Assembly (NCBI RefSeq): GCF_002087235.1
Contig: NZ_MUIO01000016.1
Coordinates: 1 to 49,647 of the forward strand
Source of the DNA: Pseudomonas floridensis
Lineage (GTDB): Bacteria; Pseudomonadota; Gammaproteobacteria; Pseudomonadales; Pseudomonadaceae
Length of the DNA: 49,647 nt
Direction: 5' to 3'
Shown here: positions 15,376 through 26,311 of the stretch, piece after piece
Numbering within the stretch: position 1 is the first letter of the stretch
How the letters are laid out: each line of letters begins with the position of its first letter
The notes under the pieces: model-generated
Told to the model about the DNA's origin: nothing
Database searches by the model: none
The model's input: only the letters and a program-made list of their open reading frames with translations
Position numbers and translations under genes: made by a program

Positions 15376-16257
15376 TTATCGGGGGATTTCTGCTACCAGC
15401 GCGAAACACGCTTCCGCCAGCGCGGAGCGGGGCGCACTGCGGCGCATGATCAACCCCAGCTGGGCCAAAGTACGGGCATCGGCAATCGGATGCATGGCTA
15501 GATGCTCGGTGAGCGTCTCCAGGCCGCCGTCCAGCGGCATGATCGCGCAGCAAAAACCGCCATGAACTGCCTGTAATAACTGATGAACGGCATCGGTTTG
15601 TAGCAGAGGTTGCGGCTGAAGGCCGCGGCTGTGGAAGTTGTGGTCGATGGATTGGCGAAAATGCATGCCGCTGGTCAGCATGCCCAACGGCAACTCGACC
15701 AGATCCGCCCAGCTCAGCGGCGCATCGCCGAAGCTGAAATGTCGCCGGTCGTAGAGCAGGCCCATTTTCGTGTCATCCAGCGCCAGCGAGTCGAACCGGT
15801 CATTGTCCAGCCGCTCCAGATAGGACACGCCCAGATCGATGCGATTGCTCGCCAGTTGTTCCAGCACCTGCTCGGAACTGAGCGACGACAGCTCGAAACG
15901 CAGATTGGGGTGCATCTGGTGCAGACGATGCAGCAACGGCAAGGGATCGAAGCTCGACAGCGGCACCACGCCCAGTCGCAAGGTCCCGACCAGATGGCCA
16001 CGGCAGGCGGCGGCTTCGGCCTGCAAGCCGTCATAGGCCGATAACACCGTCCGCGCCCAGGCCAGTACCCGTTCGCCCGGCGCGGTGAACCCTTCGAAAC
16101 GCTGGCCCCGGTTGACCAGCGGCAAGCCGAGTTCTTCTTCCAGATTGCGCAGGCGCATCGAGAGTGTGGGCTGGGTGATGTTGCAGCGCGCTGCCGCCTG
16201 ACCGAAGTGGCGCGTTTCGTCGAGGGCGATCAGGAATTTGAGTTGCTTGATGTCCAT
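15376..16257 (-). CDS. LysR-family transcriptional regulator
   Basis: This 293-residue regulator has an N-terminal winged HTH (MDIKQLKFLIALDETRHFGQ, with GQAAARCNITQPTLSMRLRN, about residues 18-38) and a periplasmic-binding-protein-like effector domain (about 90-290). The ATG at 16257 has GGAG six bases upstream. It lies upstream of fdhD in the same orientation with a 103-bp gap, so it may control the fdhD-ydeP pair; the effector cannot be read. Confidence 0.9.
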   Translation of the reverse strand: MDIKQLKFLIALDETRHFGQAAARCNITQPTLSMRLRNLEEELGLPLVNRGQRFEGFTAPGERVLAWARTVLSAYDGLQAEAAACRGHLVGTLRLGVVPLSSFDPLPLLHRLHQMHPNLRFELSSLSSEQVLEQLASNRIDLGVSYLERLDNDRFDSLALDDTKMGLLYDRRHFSFGDAPLSWADLVELPLGMLTSGMHFRQSIDHNFHSRGLQPQPLLQTDAVHQLLQAVHGGFCCAIMPLDGGLETLTEHLAMHPIADARTLAQLGLIMRRSAPRSALAEACFALVAEIPR

Positions 16258-16408
16258 ATTCACTCCGGTAGGCGATCCAGGCGCACGATTCTACGCGTTC
16301 ATGGCCGAGGATGGTCGAGCGACGTTGGTCGGAACGCTGCAGGCCACGATTTATAAGGGCTATGGTTATTGTTGCTGATTCGACAACCAACGTCAGGAGA
16401 ACCAGAGA

Positions 16409-16876
16409 ATGAGTATTTTCAGTTTCTTGAAAGAGGCGGGCGAAAATATCCTGGATGCTATTACGCCGGGTAACGCCAACGCAGATGAAGTCCTGAAAAC
16501 GCATATTTCCGAAGTCGGCTTGGGTAATCCCGCCATTCAGACAGAAGTCGACGATGGCACTATCACCGTCAAGGGTGAGGCTTCCAGTCAGGAGGAAAAG
16601 GAAAAGATTCTGGTAACGCTGGGCAATATCAAAGGCGTCGAGAAGGTAGACGATCAGATGACCATCGCCGCCGCTGGTAGCGCGTCAGGCGCTTCGTCCA
16701 GTGTCAGCGCACAATCCAGATTCGTCACCGTCGAGAAGGGTGACACCCTCAGCGCGATTTCAAAGCGCGTGTATGGCGATCCGAACAAGTACCAGAAAAT
16801 CTTCGAGGCTAACCAGCCGATGCTCAAGAGCGTGGACAAGATCTATCCGGGGCAGACGTTACGCATCCCTGATTGA
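16409..16876 (+). CDS. kbp: BON-LysM potassium-binding protein Kbp (YgaU)
   Basis: This 155-residue cytoplasmic protein has a BON domain (about residues 25-90) followed by a Ser/Ala linker and a LysM domain (about 105-154, FVTVEKGDTLSAISKRVYGD and KIYPGQTLRIPD). The architecture and length match E. coli Kbp, a K+-binding protein induced by stress. AGGAGA nine bases before the ATG supports the start. It has no signal peptide. Confidence 0.92.
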   Translation: MSIFSFLKEAGENILDAITPGNANADEVLKTHISEVGLGNPAIQTEVDDGTITVKGEASSQEEKEKILVTLGNIKGVEKVDDQMTIAAAGSASGASSSVSAQSRFVTVEKGDTLSAISKRVYGDPNKYQKIFEANQPMLKSVDKIYPGQTLRIPD

Positions 16877-16967
16877 GCTGAGACGCTGATCGCGCCTCAG
16901 ACTCTATACCCCTGATGAGTACTTGTGCGGCAGGCATGGGTACTCTCGATGCCGTGGGCATAACCCC

Positions 16968-17630
16968 TTACAAGCCCTTGATCAGCGCCCGATAATCATC
17001 CACGGCGGCAAACTCCTCGGTGTCCTTCGGACCTTTCTGGCTGTTGGGCTGGCTGACGGCCAACAAGTGCGCGACGCCGAAACGTCCGGCGCTGCGCAGG
17101 ATCGGCAGGGTGTCGTCGATGAACAGGCTGCGGGCCGGGTCGAATGCCGTGTCGGCCAGCAGGGCGTCCCAGAACTGCGCGTTCTCCTTCGGAAAACCGT
17201 AATCGTGGGAGCTGATCAGGCGCTCGAAGTAGGGTGACAACTCAATTCGCTCCATTTTCAACGACAGCGAATCACGGTGCGCGTTAGTGATCATGATCAC
17301 CCGCTTGCCCGCCTGTTTGATCGCCGCCAGAAAAGTCTCCGCGTCCGGCCTGAGTGCGATCATGTGGGCGATTTCCCGTTTCAGGTCACGCACTGACAGC
17401 TTCAACTCGGCGCTCCAGAAATCCAGGCAATACCAGTTCAGGGTGCCCGCGTTGTTCTCGAACAGCGGCTTCAATTCCAGCCAGGCCATGGCGAAGCTGA
17501 TGCCGTGCAGCTCGGCGTAGCGCTGCGGCAGGTGCTGCATCCAGAAGTGATCGTCGTAATGCAGGTCGAGCAACGTACCGTCCATGTCCAGCAGGACGGT
17601 ATCGATTTCGCTCCAGGGCATGGAAAGCAT
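16968..17630 (-). CDS. yrfG: GMP/IMP nucleotidase (HAD family)
   Basis: This 220-residue HAD hydrolase has motif I DMDGTLLDLHYDDHFW, motif II ITNAH, and motif IV FIDDTLPIL. The sequence HFWMQHLPQRYAELHGISF is characteristic of YrfG, which dephosphorylates purine nucleotides. The start at 17630 is chosen for AAGAGG six bases upstream; a longer open frame upstream lacks support. It is divergent from nudE, which encodes another nucleotide hydrolase, and the two probably share a promoter region. Confidence 0.9.
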   Translation of the reverse strand: MLSMPWSEIDTVLLDMDGTLLDLHYDDHFWMQHLPQRYAELHGISFAMAWLELKPLFENNAGTLNWYCLDFWSAELKLSVRDLKREIAHMIALRPDAETFLAAIKQAGKRVIMITNAHRDSLSLKMERIELSPYFERLISSHDYGFPKENAQFWDALLADTAFDPARSLFIDDTLPILRSAGRFGVAHLLAVSQPNSQKGPKDTEEFAAVDDYRALIKGL

Positions 17631-17728
17631 TCTTGCCTCTTGCGGGGTGGTCGTGTGAGTAAGCATATCCGACACAGACATTCGGAAAAGCCACGGTATA
17701 GTACCTCGTCCATGTGAAGGAGCCTGTC

Positions 17729-18295
17729 ATGCGTCAGAAACCTACCGTCCTTGCCCGCGCCATCGTGGCCAGCAGTCGCCTGTTCCGGGTGGAAGAGCTG
17801 CAATTGCGCTTTACCAACGGCGTCGAGCGCACGTATGAGCGTCTGGTTGGCAAAGGCGCGGGATACGGCGCGGTGATGATCGTCGCGATGCTCGATGCCG
17901 ATCACGCGATCCTTATTGAAGAGTATTGCGGTGGCACTGACGAGTACGAACTATCGTTGCCCAAAGGCTTGATCGAGCCGGGCGAAGACATCCTGGCTGC
18001 GGCCAACCGCGAGCTCAAGGAAGAAGCCGGGTTTGGCGCGCATCAGCTGGAACACCTGACCGAGCTGTCACTGTCGCCCGGTTACATGAATCAGAAGATT
18101 CAAGTGGTGCTGGCCACTGACCTTTACGAAGAGCGACTGGAAGGTGATGAGCCCGAGCCGATCCGCGTGGACAAGATCAACCTCAGGGAGCTGGCGAGCC
18201 TGGCTCAGAATGCACAATTCAGCGAAGGACGTGCGCTGGCCGCGTTGTACCTGACCCGCGATTTGCTGACCCAACGTGGATCGTTCCAACCATGA
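17729..18295 (+). CDS. nudE: ADP compounds hydrolase NudE
   Basis: This 188-residue Nudix hydrolase probably cleaves ADP-ribose, NADH and Ap3A-type compounds to AMP. The Nudix box is GLIEPGEDILAAANRELKEE followed by AGFG, with the catalytic REL..EE. ATG 17729 has GAAGGAG seven bases upstream. Its stop overlaps the cysQ start (ATGA), so the two are co-translated, as I know from other Pseudomonas and enterobacteria. Confidence 0.93.
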   Translation: MRQKPTVLARAIVASSRLFRVEELQLRFTNGVERTYERLVGKGAGYGAVMIVAMLDADHAILIEEYCGGTDEYELSLPKGLIEPGEDILAAANRELKEEAGFGAHQLEHLTELSLSPGYMNQKIQVVLATDLYEERLEGDEPEPIRVDKINLRELASLAQNAQFSEGRALAALYLTRDLLTQRGSFQP

Positions 18296-19134
18296 CCGAC
18301 TCGCTCGACCTTCTGCCGCATCCGCTGCTTGCCCCCGTGATCGAACTGGCGCGTCAGGCGGGTGAGGTGATCCTGCCCTTCTGGCGCGCAAACGTCAGCG
18401 TGACTTCCAAGGCCGACGACTCGCCCGTGACTGCAGCGGACCTGGCCGCCCATCAGGTGCTGGTCGACGGACTGCAGGCGCTCGATCCGGGTATTCATGT
18501 GTTGTCTGAGGAAGACGCTGACATTCCATTGAGCGAGCGCGAGACCTGGGAGCGCTGGTGGCTGGTCGATCCACTGGACGGCACCAAGGAATTCATCTCC
18601 GGCAGTGAAGAGTTCACCGTCAATGTCGCCCTGATCGAGCACGGTCGCGTGGTGTTCGGCGTGGTTTCCATGCCGACCAACGACCGCTGCTATTTCGGCG
18701 GTGCAGGGCTGGGGGCATGGCGCAGCGATGCCGTTGGCCATGTTGCGCCGATCAAGGTGCGCAGCGAACTGCAGGCCGGGCAGGCGTTCACCGTGGTCGC
18801 CAGCCGTCGGCATTCCAGCCCTGAGCAGGAGCATTTGCTGGCGGGGTTGGCTGCAAGCCTGGGGCCGCTGCAACTGACCAACATCGGCAGCTCGCTGAAA
18901 TTTTGTCTGCTGGCCGAGGGCGCTGCCGACTGCTACCCGCGTCTGGCCCCGACCTCGCAATGGGACACCGCGGCCGCGCAAGGCGTGCTCGAGGGCGCAG
19001 GTGGCGAAGTGCTGCAACTCGACGGCCAGCGCTTTTCCTACCCGGCGCGCGAATCGCTGCTCAACCCGTTCTTCCTGGCCTTACCCGCCAAAGCCGACTG
19101 GCGCGAAAAGCTTCTGGTGCTGGCGCAATCCTGA
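18292..19134 (+). CDS. cysQ: 3'(2'),5'-bisphosphate nucleotidase CysQ
   Basis: This 280-residue member of the inositol-monophosphatase superfamily hydrolyses 3'-phosphoadenosine 5'-phosphate, the by-product of sulfate assimilation. Metal-binding motifs are [29 protein letters not shown] (about residues 83-102) and [17 protein letters not shown] near the C-terminus. It is translationally coupled to nudE by an ATGA overlap. The end lies just before a REPIN. Confidence 0.93.
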   Translation: MTDSLDLLPHPLLAPVIELARQAGEVILPFWRANVSVTSKADDSPVTAADLAAHQVLVDGLQALDPGIHVLSEEDADIPLSERETWERWWLVDPLDGTKEFISGSEEFTVNVALIEHGRVVFGVVSMPTNDRCYFGGAGLGAWRSDAVGHVAPIKVRSELQAGQAFTVVASRRHSSPEQEHLLAGLAASLGPLQLTNIGSSLKFCLLAEGAADCYPRLAPTSQWDTAAAQGVLEGAGGEVLQLDGQRFSYPARESLLNPFFLALPAKADWREKLLVLAQS

Positions 19135-19156
19135 CTCTGGAGCAATACCCCAATCG

Positions 19157-19246
19157 CGGGAGCGGACTCGTCCGCGAAGGCTTTCTTTCAGTCGGTACAC
19201 CTTCGTCGGACCCTACACCTTTTCGCGGACGAGTTGGCTCCCACGG
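19157..19246 (+). repeat. REPIN (paired REP element)
   Basis: The facing arms gggagcggactcgtccgcga and tcgcggacgagttggctccc lie about 45 bp apart. The spacer (aaggctttctttcagtcgg and a central cacctt-cgtcggacc) is shared with the other REPINs of the window. It sits between cysQ and ppx. Confidence 0.8.
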
Positions 19247-19357
19247 GCGACCTGGCAAAGTAATACGGGGTATTTCCGCCGCCTGGGCAGCTTCGCGTTG
19301 GCGGCAGAGGTGGATCGTGGCACGATGGCGCGGTTATCGAACGGGATTGCCAAGACC

Positions 19358-20860
19358 ATGCCGCACTCTAAACCCAAGAATCTTTCACTGATCGCCGCTA
19401 TCGACCTGGGCTCCAACAGCTTCCATATGGTTGTGGCAAAAGCCAATCAGGGCGAAATTCGCATTCTTGAGCGCCTGGGCGAAAAGGTGCAGTTGGCAGC
19501 CGGAATCACCGAAGAGCGCCAGCTCACTGAAGAATCCATGCAGCGAGGCCTCGATTGCCTCAAGCGCTTTGCCCAGTTGATCAACGGTCTGCCGCTCGGC
19601 GCCGTGCGCATCGTGGGCACCAATGCCCTGCGTGAAGCCCGTAACCGCAACGACTTCATTCACCGCGCCGAGGAAATCCTCGGTCATCCGGTGGAAGTCA
19701 TCTCTGGTCGCGAAGAGGCACGCCTCATTTACCTGGGCGTCTCCCACACACTGGCCGACACGCCCGGCAAGCGCCTGGTGGCGGACATCGGCGGCGGCAG
19801 CACCGAGTTCATCATCGGCCAGCGCTTCGAGCCGCTGCTGCGCGAAAGCCTGCAAATGGGCTGCGTGAGTTTCACTCAGCGCTACTTCCGCGACGGCAAG
19901 GTGACACCGGCCCGCTATGCCCAGGCCTACACCGCCGCTCGCCTCGAGATCATGAGCATCGAGCATGCGCTGCACCGCCTGAAGTGGGATGAAGCCATCG
20001 GCTCGTCCGGCACCATTCGCGCCATTGGTGTGGCGCTCAAGGCCAATGGCTATGGCGCGGGCGAGGTCAATGCCGAAGGGCTGGCCTGGCTCAAACGCAA
20101 ACTGTTCAAGCTGGGTGACGTCGAGAAGATCGATTTCGACGGCATCAAACCCGACCGCCGTGCGATTTTCCCGGCTGGCCTGGCGATTCTGGAAGCCATC
20201 TTCGACGCCCTCGAACTCAAGCGCATGGATCACTGCGAAGGTGCGTTGCGTGAAGGTGTGCTGTATGACCTGATGGGGCGCCATCATCACGAAGACGTGC
20301 GCGAGCGTACGCTGACTTCGCTGATGGAGCGCTATCACGTCGACATGGAACAGGCCGCTCGCGTCGAGGCCAAGGCGCTGCACGCGCTTGAACAGGTCGC
20401 CGACAGCTGGGACCTGCAACATGAGAGCTACGCCGAGCTGCTGAGCTGGGCCGCCAAGGTGCATGAAGTCGGACTGGACATCGCCCACTATCATTACCAC
20501 AAGCACGGCGCCTACCTGATCGAACACTCCGACCTGGCCGGTTTCTCACGCGAAGACCAGCAAATGCTCGCGCTGCTGGTGCGCGGTCATCGCCGTAACA
20601 TTCCCAAGGACAAATTCGCCGAGTTCGGCGATGAAGGCATCAAGCTGATTCGCCTGTGCGTGCTGCTGCGCTTTGCGATTCTGTTCCACCACATCCGTGG
20701 CACCCAAGAGATGCCACGCGTGGTGTTGCGCGCCGACGGTCCGAACCTGGATGCGGAATTCCCGGCCGGCTGGCTGGAAAACAACCAGTTGACTCAGGCC
20801 GACTTCGCGCTGGAAGCGGAGTGGCTGACCCGAGTCGGTATCGTCTTCAGCGTACGCTGA
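19358..20860 (+). CDS. ppx: exopolyphosphatase
   Basis: This 500-residue Ppx/GppA phosphatase removes terminal phosphates from polyphosphate. The N-terminal [15 protein letters not shown] and [18 protein letters not shown] are the actin-like ATPase-fold phosphate loops. The C-terminal half carries an HD-like helical domain ([20 protein letters not shown]). The ATG at 19358 ([12 protein letters not shown]) is used because homologues start there; the frame is open much further upstream into cysQ, which is spurious. It is convergent with ppk1, overlapping by 14 bases, so polyphosphate breakdown and synthesis genes face each other. Confidence 0.93.
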   Translation: MPHSKPKNLSLIAAIDLGSNSFHMVVAKANQGEIRILERLGEKVQLAAGITEERQLTEESMQRGLDCLKRFAQLINGLPLGAVRIVGTNALREARNRNDFIHRAEEILGHPVEVISGREEARLIYLGVSHTLADTPGKRLVADIGGGSTEFIIGQRFEPLLRESLQMGCVSFTQRYFRDGKVTPARYAQAYTAARLEIMSIEHALHRLKWDEAIGSSGTIRAIGVALKANGYGAGEVNAEGLAWLKRKLFKLGDVEKIDFDGIKPDRRAIFPAGLAILEAIFDALELKRMDHCEGALREGVLYDLMGRHHHEDVRERTLTSLMERYHVDMEQAARVEAKALHALEQVADSWDLQHESYAELLSWAAKVHEVGLDIAHYHYHKHGAYLIEHSDLAGFSREDQQMLALLVRGHRRNIPKDKFAEFGDEGIKLIRLCVLLRFAILFHHIRGTQEMPRVVLRADGPNLDAEFPAGWLENNQLTQADFALEAEWLTRVGIVFSVR

Positions 20861-23057
20861 GAACCGGGTTGCTCAGGCGCTCCAACAGGGTCGCCTGGGC
20901 GCTTCGGGCGTTCTGGTTGCCGGTCGGCGTGCTGCGCACGTAACGCCCGTCAGACTGCAACAGCCAACTGTGGGTGTTGTCGGTCAGGTAACTTTCCAGC
21001 TCCTTCTTCACCCGCAGAATCAACTTCTTGCCTTCCACCGGGAAACAGGTCTCGACACGCTTGTCGAGGTTGCGCTCCATCCAGTCGGCACTGGACAGGA
21101 ACATCTGTTCGTCACCGCCATTGAGGAAGTAGAACACCCGCGTGTGCTCCAGGAAGCGGCCGATGATCGAGCGCACATGGATGTTGTGCGAAACCCCGGC
21201 AATGCCCGGACGCAGGCAGCACATGCCACGCACCACCAGATCGATACGCACCCCGGACTGACTGGCCTTGTACAAGGCGCGGATGATCTTCGGATCGGTC
21301 AGCGAGTTGAACTTGGCGATGATATGCGCAGGTTTGCCGTCGATCGCGAATTGCGTTTCGCGGGCAATCATGTCGAGCATGCCTTTCTTGAGCGTGAACG
21401 GCGCATGCAGCAGCTTTTTCATGCGCAGCGTCTTGCCCATGCCGATCAACTGACTGAAGAGTTTGCCGACGTCTTCGCACAGCGCGTCGTCCGAGGTCAG
21501 CAGGCTGTAGTCGGTATACAGACGAGCGTTACCGGCATGGTAGTTACCGGTGCCCAGATGCGCGTAACGCACGATCTCGCCGGCTTCGCGGCGCAGAATC
21601 AGCATCATCTTGGCGTGAGTCTTGAAGCCCACCACGCCGTAGATCACCACTGCGCCCGCGGCCTGAAGGCGGCTGGCCAATTGCAGGTTGGACTCTTCGT
21701 CGAAGCGGGCACGCAATTCGATCACTGCCGTGACCTCTTTACCGTTGCGCGCCGCATCGACCAAGGCGTCGACGATCTCCGAGTTGGCACCACTGCGGTA
21801 CAGGGTCTGGCGCACGGCCAGTACATGCGGGTCTTTCGCCGCCTGGCGCAGCAGGTCGACGACTGGCGTGAAGGACTCGAACGGGTGCAGCAGCAAAATG
21901 TCCTGCTTGCTGATCACGCTGAAAATGTTTTCGCTGTTCTGCAGCAGCTTGGGAATCGCCGGAGTGAACGGCAGGTACTGCAGCTCCGGATGGCTGTCCA
22001 GACCGGTGATGCTGAACAGACGCGTCAGGTTGACCGGGCCGTTGACCTGATACAGCTCGGACTCGGTCAGATTGAACTGCTTGAGCAGGTAGTCGGACAG
22101 GTGCTTGGGACAGGTGTCCGCCACTTCCAGACGCACCGCGTCGCCATAACGACGCGAGAACAGTTCGCCGCGCAGGGCACGAGCAAGGTCTTCCACGTCT
22201 TCCGAATCCAGTGCCAGGTCGGCGTTACGGGTCAGGCGGAACTGGTAGCAGCCCTTGACCTTCATGCCCTGGAACAGGTCATCGGCGTGAGCGTGGATCA
22301 TTGACGACAGAAACACGAAATTGTCGCCCGGCCCGCAGACATCTTCGGGCACTTTGATGATGCGCGGCAGCAGGCGCGGCGCCGGAATGATCGCAAGGCC
22401 CGAGTCGCGACCGAAGGCATCGATGCCTTCCAGCTCGACAATGAAGTTCAGGCTCTTGTTGACCAGCAGCGGGAACGGGTGCGTCGGATCAAGACCGATC
22501 GGGGTGATGATCGGCGCAATTTCGTCACGGAAATAGCGACGGACCCAGGCCTTGAGCTTGGCGGTCCAGTGACGGCGACGAATGAAGCGGACCTGATGCT
22601 TTTCCAGCTCCGGCAGAAGAATGTCGTTGAGAATCGCGTACTGGCGATCCACATGACCGTGAACCAGCTCGCTGATGCGGCCCAGCGCCTGATGCGGTTG
22701 AAGGCCGTCGGCACCTGCCTGTTCACGGGCAAACGTAATCTGTTTCTTGAGACCCGCAACACGAATCTCGAAGAACTCATCGAGGTTGCTGGAGAAAATC
22801 AGCAGGAACTTGAGCCGCTCCAGCAACGGGTAGGACTCATCGAGCGCCTGTTCCAGAACCCGTATGTTGAACTGCAACTGTGACAGCTCACGGTGGATAT
22901 ACAGGCTGCTGTCGTCCAGGTTTGGAACGACAATGGCAGGCGTCGCGGCAGCAGGTGCCTCGATGGCCGGGACAACTTCGATATCAGGCTCGACCACCGG
23001 GGCAGCTTCCTGAACATCGACTTCAACAGCGGCTTCGATGAGTCCTTCGGTATTCAT
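20847..23057 (-). CDS. ppk1: polyphosphate kinase
   Basis: This 736-residue PPK1 makes inorganic polyphosphate from ATP. After an Ala/Pro/Glu-rich N-terminal extension of about 48 residues, the core begins [20 protein letters not shown]. The phosphohistidine motif [20 protein letters not shown] lies in the phospholipase-D-like C-terminal half, and [12 protein letters not shown] and [20 protein letters not shown] follow. It lies just downstream of hemB in the same direction with a 16-bp gap, so it is probably co-transcribed. Confidence 0.95.
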   Translation of the reverse strand: MNTEGLIEAAVEVDVQEAAPVVEPDIEVVPAIEAPAAATPAIVVPNLDDSSLYIHRELSQLQFNIRVLEQALDESYPLLERLKFLLIFSSNLDEFFEIRVAGLKKQITFAREQAGADGLQPHQALGRISELVHGHVDRQYAILNDILLPELEKHQVRFIRRRHWTAKLKAWVRRYFRDEIAPIITPIGLDPTHPFPLLVNKSLNFIVELEGIDAFGRDSGLAIIPAPRLLPRIIKVPEDVCGPGDNFVFLSSMIHAHADDLFQGMKVKGCYQFRLTRNADLALDSEDVEDLARALRGELFSRRYGDAVRLEVADTCPKHLSDYLLKQFNLTESELYQVNGPVNLTRLFSITGLDSHPELQYLPFTPAIPKLLQNSENIFSVISKQDILLLHPFESFTPVVDLLRQAAKDPHVLAVRQTLYRSGANSEIVDALVDAARNGKEVTAVIELRARFDEESNLQLASRLQAAGAVVIYGVVGFKTHAKMMLILRREAGEIVRYAHLGTGNYHAGNARLYTDYSLLTSDDALCEDVGKLFSQLIGMGKTLRMKKLLHAPFTLKKGMLDMIARETQFAIDGKPAHIIAKFNSLTDPKIIRALYKASQSGVRIDLVVRGMCCLRPGIAGVSHNIHVRSIIGRFLEHTRVFYFLNGGDEQMFLSSADWMERNLDKRVETCFPVEGKKLILRVKKELESYLTDNTHSWLLQSDGRYVRSTPTGNQNARSAQATLLERLSNPVLSVR

Positions 23058-23073
23058 GAGTGTTCCTGTGAGG

Positions 23074-24138
<1,065 letters not shown>

Positions 24139-24314
24139 TTATGACCAATGTGTGACAGTCATGGTTCGACCTGCGACTGCAGGCCGCAGCGGCTTAACTG
24201 GAGAGAAAGGACCATTGTGGTTGCAAGAATCTTTAACGTCGAGACACATATGGACACTTTCATGATTGCCTTGGGCGAGTTAGGCTGCGCGTTCATTTCG
24301 CCAGCATCCAGACA

Positions 24315-24965
24315 ATGCTCCAGAATTTCTTGAATGAGTTTGGCTACTTCGCCCTCTTCCTCGGCACCTTCTTTGAAGGCGAGACCATTCTGGTTCTTGC
24401 CGGATTTCTGGCTTTCCGTGGGTACATGGACCTCAACATCGTCATCCTCGTTGCCTTCTGCGGCAGCTACGCTGGCGACCAGTTGTGGTATTTCATGGGG
24501 CGCAAACACGGCCGCAAACTGCTTGCCCGCAAACCTCGCTGGCAGCTCATGGGCGACAAGGCGTTAAGGCTTGTGCGCAAACACCCGGACATCTGGGTGC
24601 TGAGCTTCCGCTTCGTTTACGGACTGCGAACCGTCATGCCGGTGGCCATCGGCCTGTCCGGCTATCCTCCGGGACGCTACCTGCTGCTCAACGGTATCGG
24701 TGCGGCAGTCTGGGCTGCGGCGCTGGGTTCGGCGGCGTATCACTTCGGCGCGGTGCTTGAGGGCCTGCTGGGTAACGTCAAGAAATACGAACTCTGGGTA
24801 CTCGGTGCCCTGGTGTTGCTGGGCCTGGGTCTGTGGCTGCGTCGCCGCATCAAGAATGCCCGCATCGCCCGCGAAGAAAAGCGCTGCTGCGCGTCGGCCG
24901 CCGCCTCCGATCTGGAGATGCCGGTTGAAGTCCCGCTTGATCTGAAGAAAAAATCCGACGACTGA
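24315..24965 (+). CDS. DedA-family membrane protein
   Basis: This 216-residue DedA (SNARE-associated/VTT) protein is a polytopic inner-membrane protein related to lipid scramblase-like transporters. It shows FFEGETILVLAGFLAFRG (re-entrant loop with conserved Glu), GSYAGDQLWYFMGRKHGRKL and FRFVYGLRTVMPVAIGLSGY, where the Arg of FRFVYGLR is essential in the family. The C-terminus has an extra basic then acidic tail after the last helix. The ATG at 24315 has no clear ribosome binding site. A 230-bp gap to hemB upstream holds the two divergent promoters and nothing else I can name. Confidence 0.9.
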   Translation: MLQNFLNEFGYFALFLGTFFEGETILVLAGFLAFRGYMDLNIVILVAFCGSYAGDQLWYFMGRKHGRKLLARKPRWQLMGDKALRLVRKHPDIWVLSFRFVYGLRTVMPVAIGLSGYPPGRYLLLNGIGAAVWAAALGSAAYHFGAVLEGLLGNVKKYELWVLGALVLLGLGLWLRRRIKNARIAREEKRCCASAAASDLEMPVEVPLDLKKKSDD

Positions 24966-25159
24966 TTTCGTCTTTCCCCGAGCGCGGCCAGACCGCCTCG
25001 CTCGGCGGCTGTACACCCTTCGCTCTGCACCCTGCCTCGGCTGTTTCCGGCCTCGACCCATCCGTTACTGAACAGATCGCAAAGATTACGATCCATTGCT
25101 AGACGCAACGTAGGCAAAGACGACCCTGTCGAGGCGTCGCAAAAGAAGGAGTCCAGGTT

Positions 25160-25828
25160 ATGCAAAAGAAAGTGGCGGTGATCCTGTCGGGCTGTGGCGT
25201 CTATGACGGTGCCGAAATTCACGAAAGCGTATTGACCCTGCTGCGACTGGACCAACGTGGCGCGCAGGTGCAGTGTTTTGCGCCGAACATCGCGCAGCAT
25301 CACGTCATCAATCACCTGACCGGTGAAGAAATGCCCGAGACCCGTAACGTACTGGTCGAATCGGCGCGCATTGCACGCGGCGAGGTAAAAGATCTGCGCG
25401 AGGCCGACGTCGAGGACTTCGATGCGCTGATCGTGCCTGGTGGATTCGGCTCGGCCAAGAATCTCTCAGACTTTGCACAACAGGGCCAGGCCTGTCAGGT
25501 CAATGCAGAACTGCTGGCATTGGCCGAAGCCTTTGCTCTGGCAGGCAAGCCGGTCGGTCTGATCTGCATCACCCCTGCCCTCGCCGCGAAGATCTACGGC
25601 CCGGGCGTGACCTGTACCATCGGCAACGATCCCGAGACTGCCGCCGCGATTATCAAAATGGGCGGCGAGCATCAGGACTGTGACGTATCCGAGATCGTGG
25701 AAGACCAGGCGCGAAAGCTGGTCAGCACCCCGGCCTACATGGTCGCCAAGAGCATCAGCGAAGCGGCTTCAGGCATCAACAAACTGGTCGACCGCGTGCT
25801 GGAGCTGACGCAGGAACAAGAGGCCTGA
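25160..25828 (+). CDS. elbB: isoprenoid biosynthesis glyoxalase ElbB
   Basis: This 222-residue member of the DJ-1/PfpI superfamily has KKVAVILSGCGVYDGAEIHE at the N-terminus and the nucleophile elbow GLICITPALAAKIYG, where the Cys is the likely catalytic residue. ElbB has weak glyoxalase activity and is named for an early isoprenoid role; its physiological substrate is unsettled. AAGGAG before the ATG supports the start. It is monocistronic, with a hairpin just after the stop. Confidence 0.92.
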   Translation: MQKKVAVILSGCGVYDGAEIHESVLTLLRLDQRGAQVQCFAPNIAQHHVINHLTGEEMPETRNVLVESARIARGEVKDLREADVEDFDALIVPGGFGSAKNLSDFAQQGQACQVNAELLALAEAFALAGKPVGLICITPALAAKIYGPGVTCTIGNDPETAAAIIKMGGEHQDCDVSEIVEDQARKLVSTPAYMVAKSISEAASGINKLVDRVLELTQEQEA

Positions 25829-25830
25829 GC

Positions 25831-25850
25831 AAAGGCAACGGCCTTTCTCT
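25831..25850 (+). terminator. short hairpin terminator after elbB
   Basis: The stem AAAGGC/GCCTTT with loop AACG is followed by a pyrimidine-rich tail two bases after the elbB stop. Confidence 0.5.
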
Positions 25851-25896
25851 GTGAAAGCGGACTTGCCCACGAGTCCCGCCGCACCACGCCTCACCC

Positions 25897-25986
25897 GTGG
25901 GAGCGGACTCGTCCGCGAAGCCCTCATTCCAGATACCCAGCCTCCAACGACCGTAACACCGCTTTCGCGGACGAGTCCGTTCCCAC
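25897..25986 (+). repeat. REPIN 1 of the elbB-ABC cluster
   Basis: The arms gtgggagcggactcgtccgc and gcggacgagtccgttcccac face each other across about 44 bp. This is the first of three complete pairs in the 483-bp gene-free stretch between elbB and the ABC operon. Confidence 0.82.
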
Positions 25987-26033
25987 AGTTCTAGTGTTGC
26001 TTCAGGCGCCAAGCGTTGTCCGGGCAGGCTTGC

Positions 26034-26122
26034 GTGGGAGCCAACTGTCCGCGAAGACTATCTTTCAGCTCACACAGCTTCATCGAACCTGTAGATCCAT
26101 TCGCGGACGAGTCCGCTCCCAC
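26034..26122 (+). repeat. REPIN 2 of the elbB-ABC cluster
   Basis: The left arm gtgggagccaactgtccgcg has lost one base relative to the other copies. The right arm gcggacgagtccgctcccac is complete. The spacer keeps the actatctttcagct and cttcatcgaacc blocks seen in other copies. Confidence 0.82.
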
Positions 26123-26167
26123 GGGGTGTCTGCCCAACGCTTGGCCTACTGAAGAAACACTGGACTC

Positions 26168-26257
26168 GTGGGAGCCAACTCGTCCGCGAAAAGGTTGGCG
26201 GGTCCGATGAAGGTGTATGGGTTGGGAGATAGCCTTCGCGGACAAGTTGGCTCCCAC
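26168..26257 (-). repeat. REPIN 3 of the elbB-ABC cluster (inverted)
   Basis: The arms gtgggagccaactcgtccgc and gcggacaagttggctcccac enclose a spacer that matches the others only when read on the minus strand (aaggctatctcccaaccc, caccttcatcggaccc). This element is therefore inserted in the opposite orientation. Confidence 0.82.
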
Positions 26258-26272
26258 GTGAAACCTGCCGGC

Positions 26273-26297
26273 GTGGGAGCGGACTTGTCCGCGAAAA
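26273..26297 (+). repeat. single REP next to the ABC operon end
   Basis: A lone arm gtgggagcggacttgtccgc without a partner lies 14 bases from the ABC ATPase stop codon. It may form the 3' stem-loop of that transcript. Confidence 0.75.
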
Positions 26298-26311
26298 GTG
26301 GATCTAATGGC

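Noticed and set aside
19001..19357. 119-codon N-terminal extension of ppx
   Set aside because: It overlaps the end of cysQ and a REPIN in another frame. Ppx homologues begin near [12 protein letters not shown].
20970..22304. 444-codon plus-strand frame
   Set aside because: It is antisense to ppk1, which is complete with its phosphohistidine motif.
25829..26311. CRISPR array
   Set aside because: The repeats are palindromic pairs in both orientations with similar, not unique, spacers, so they are REPINs. No cas genes are present.
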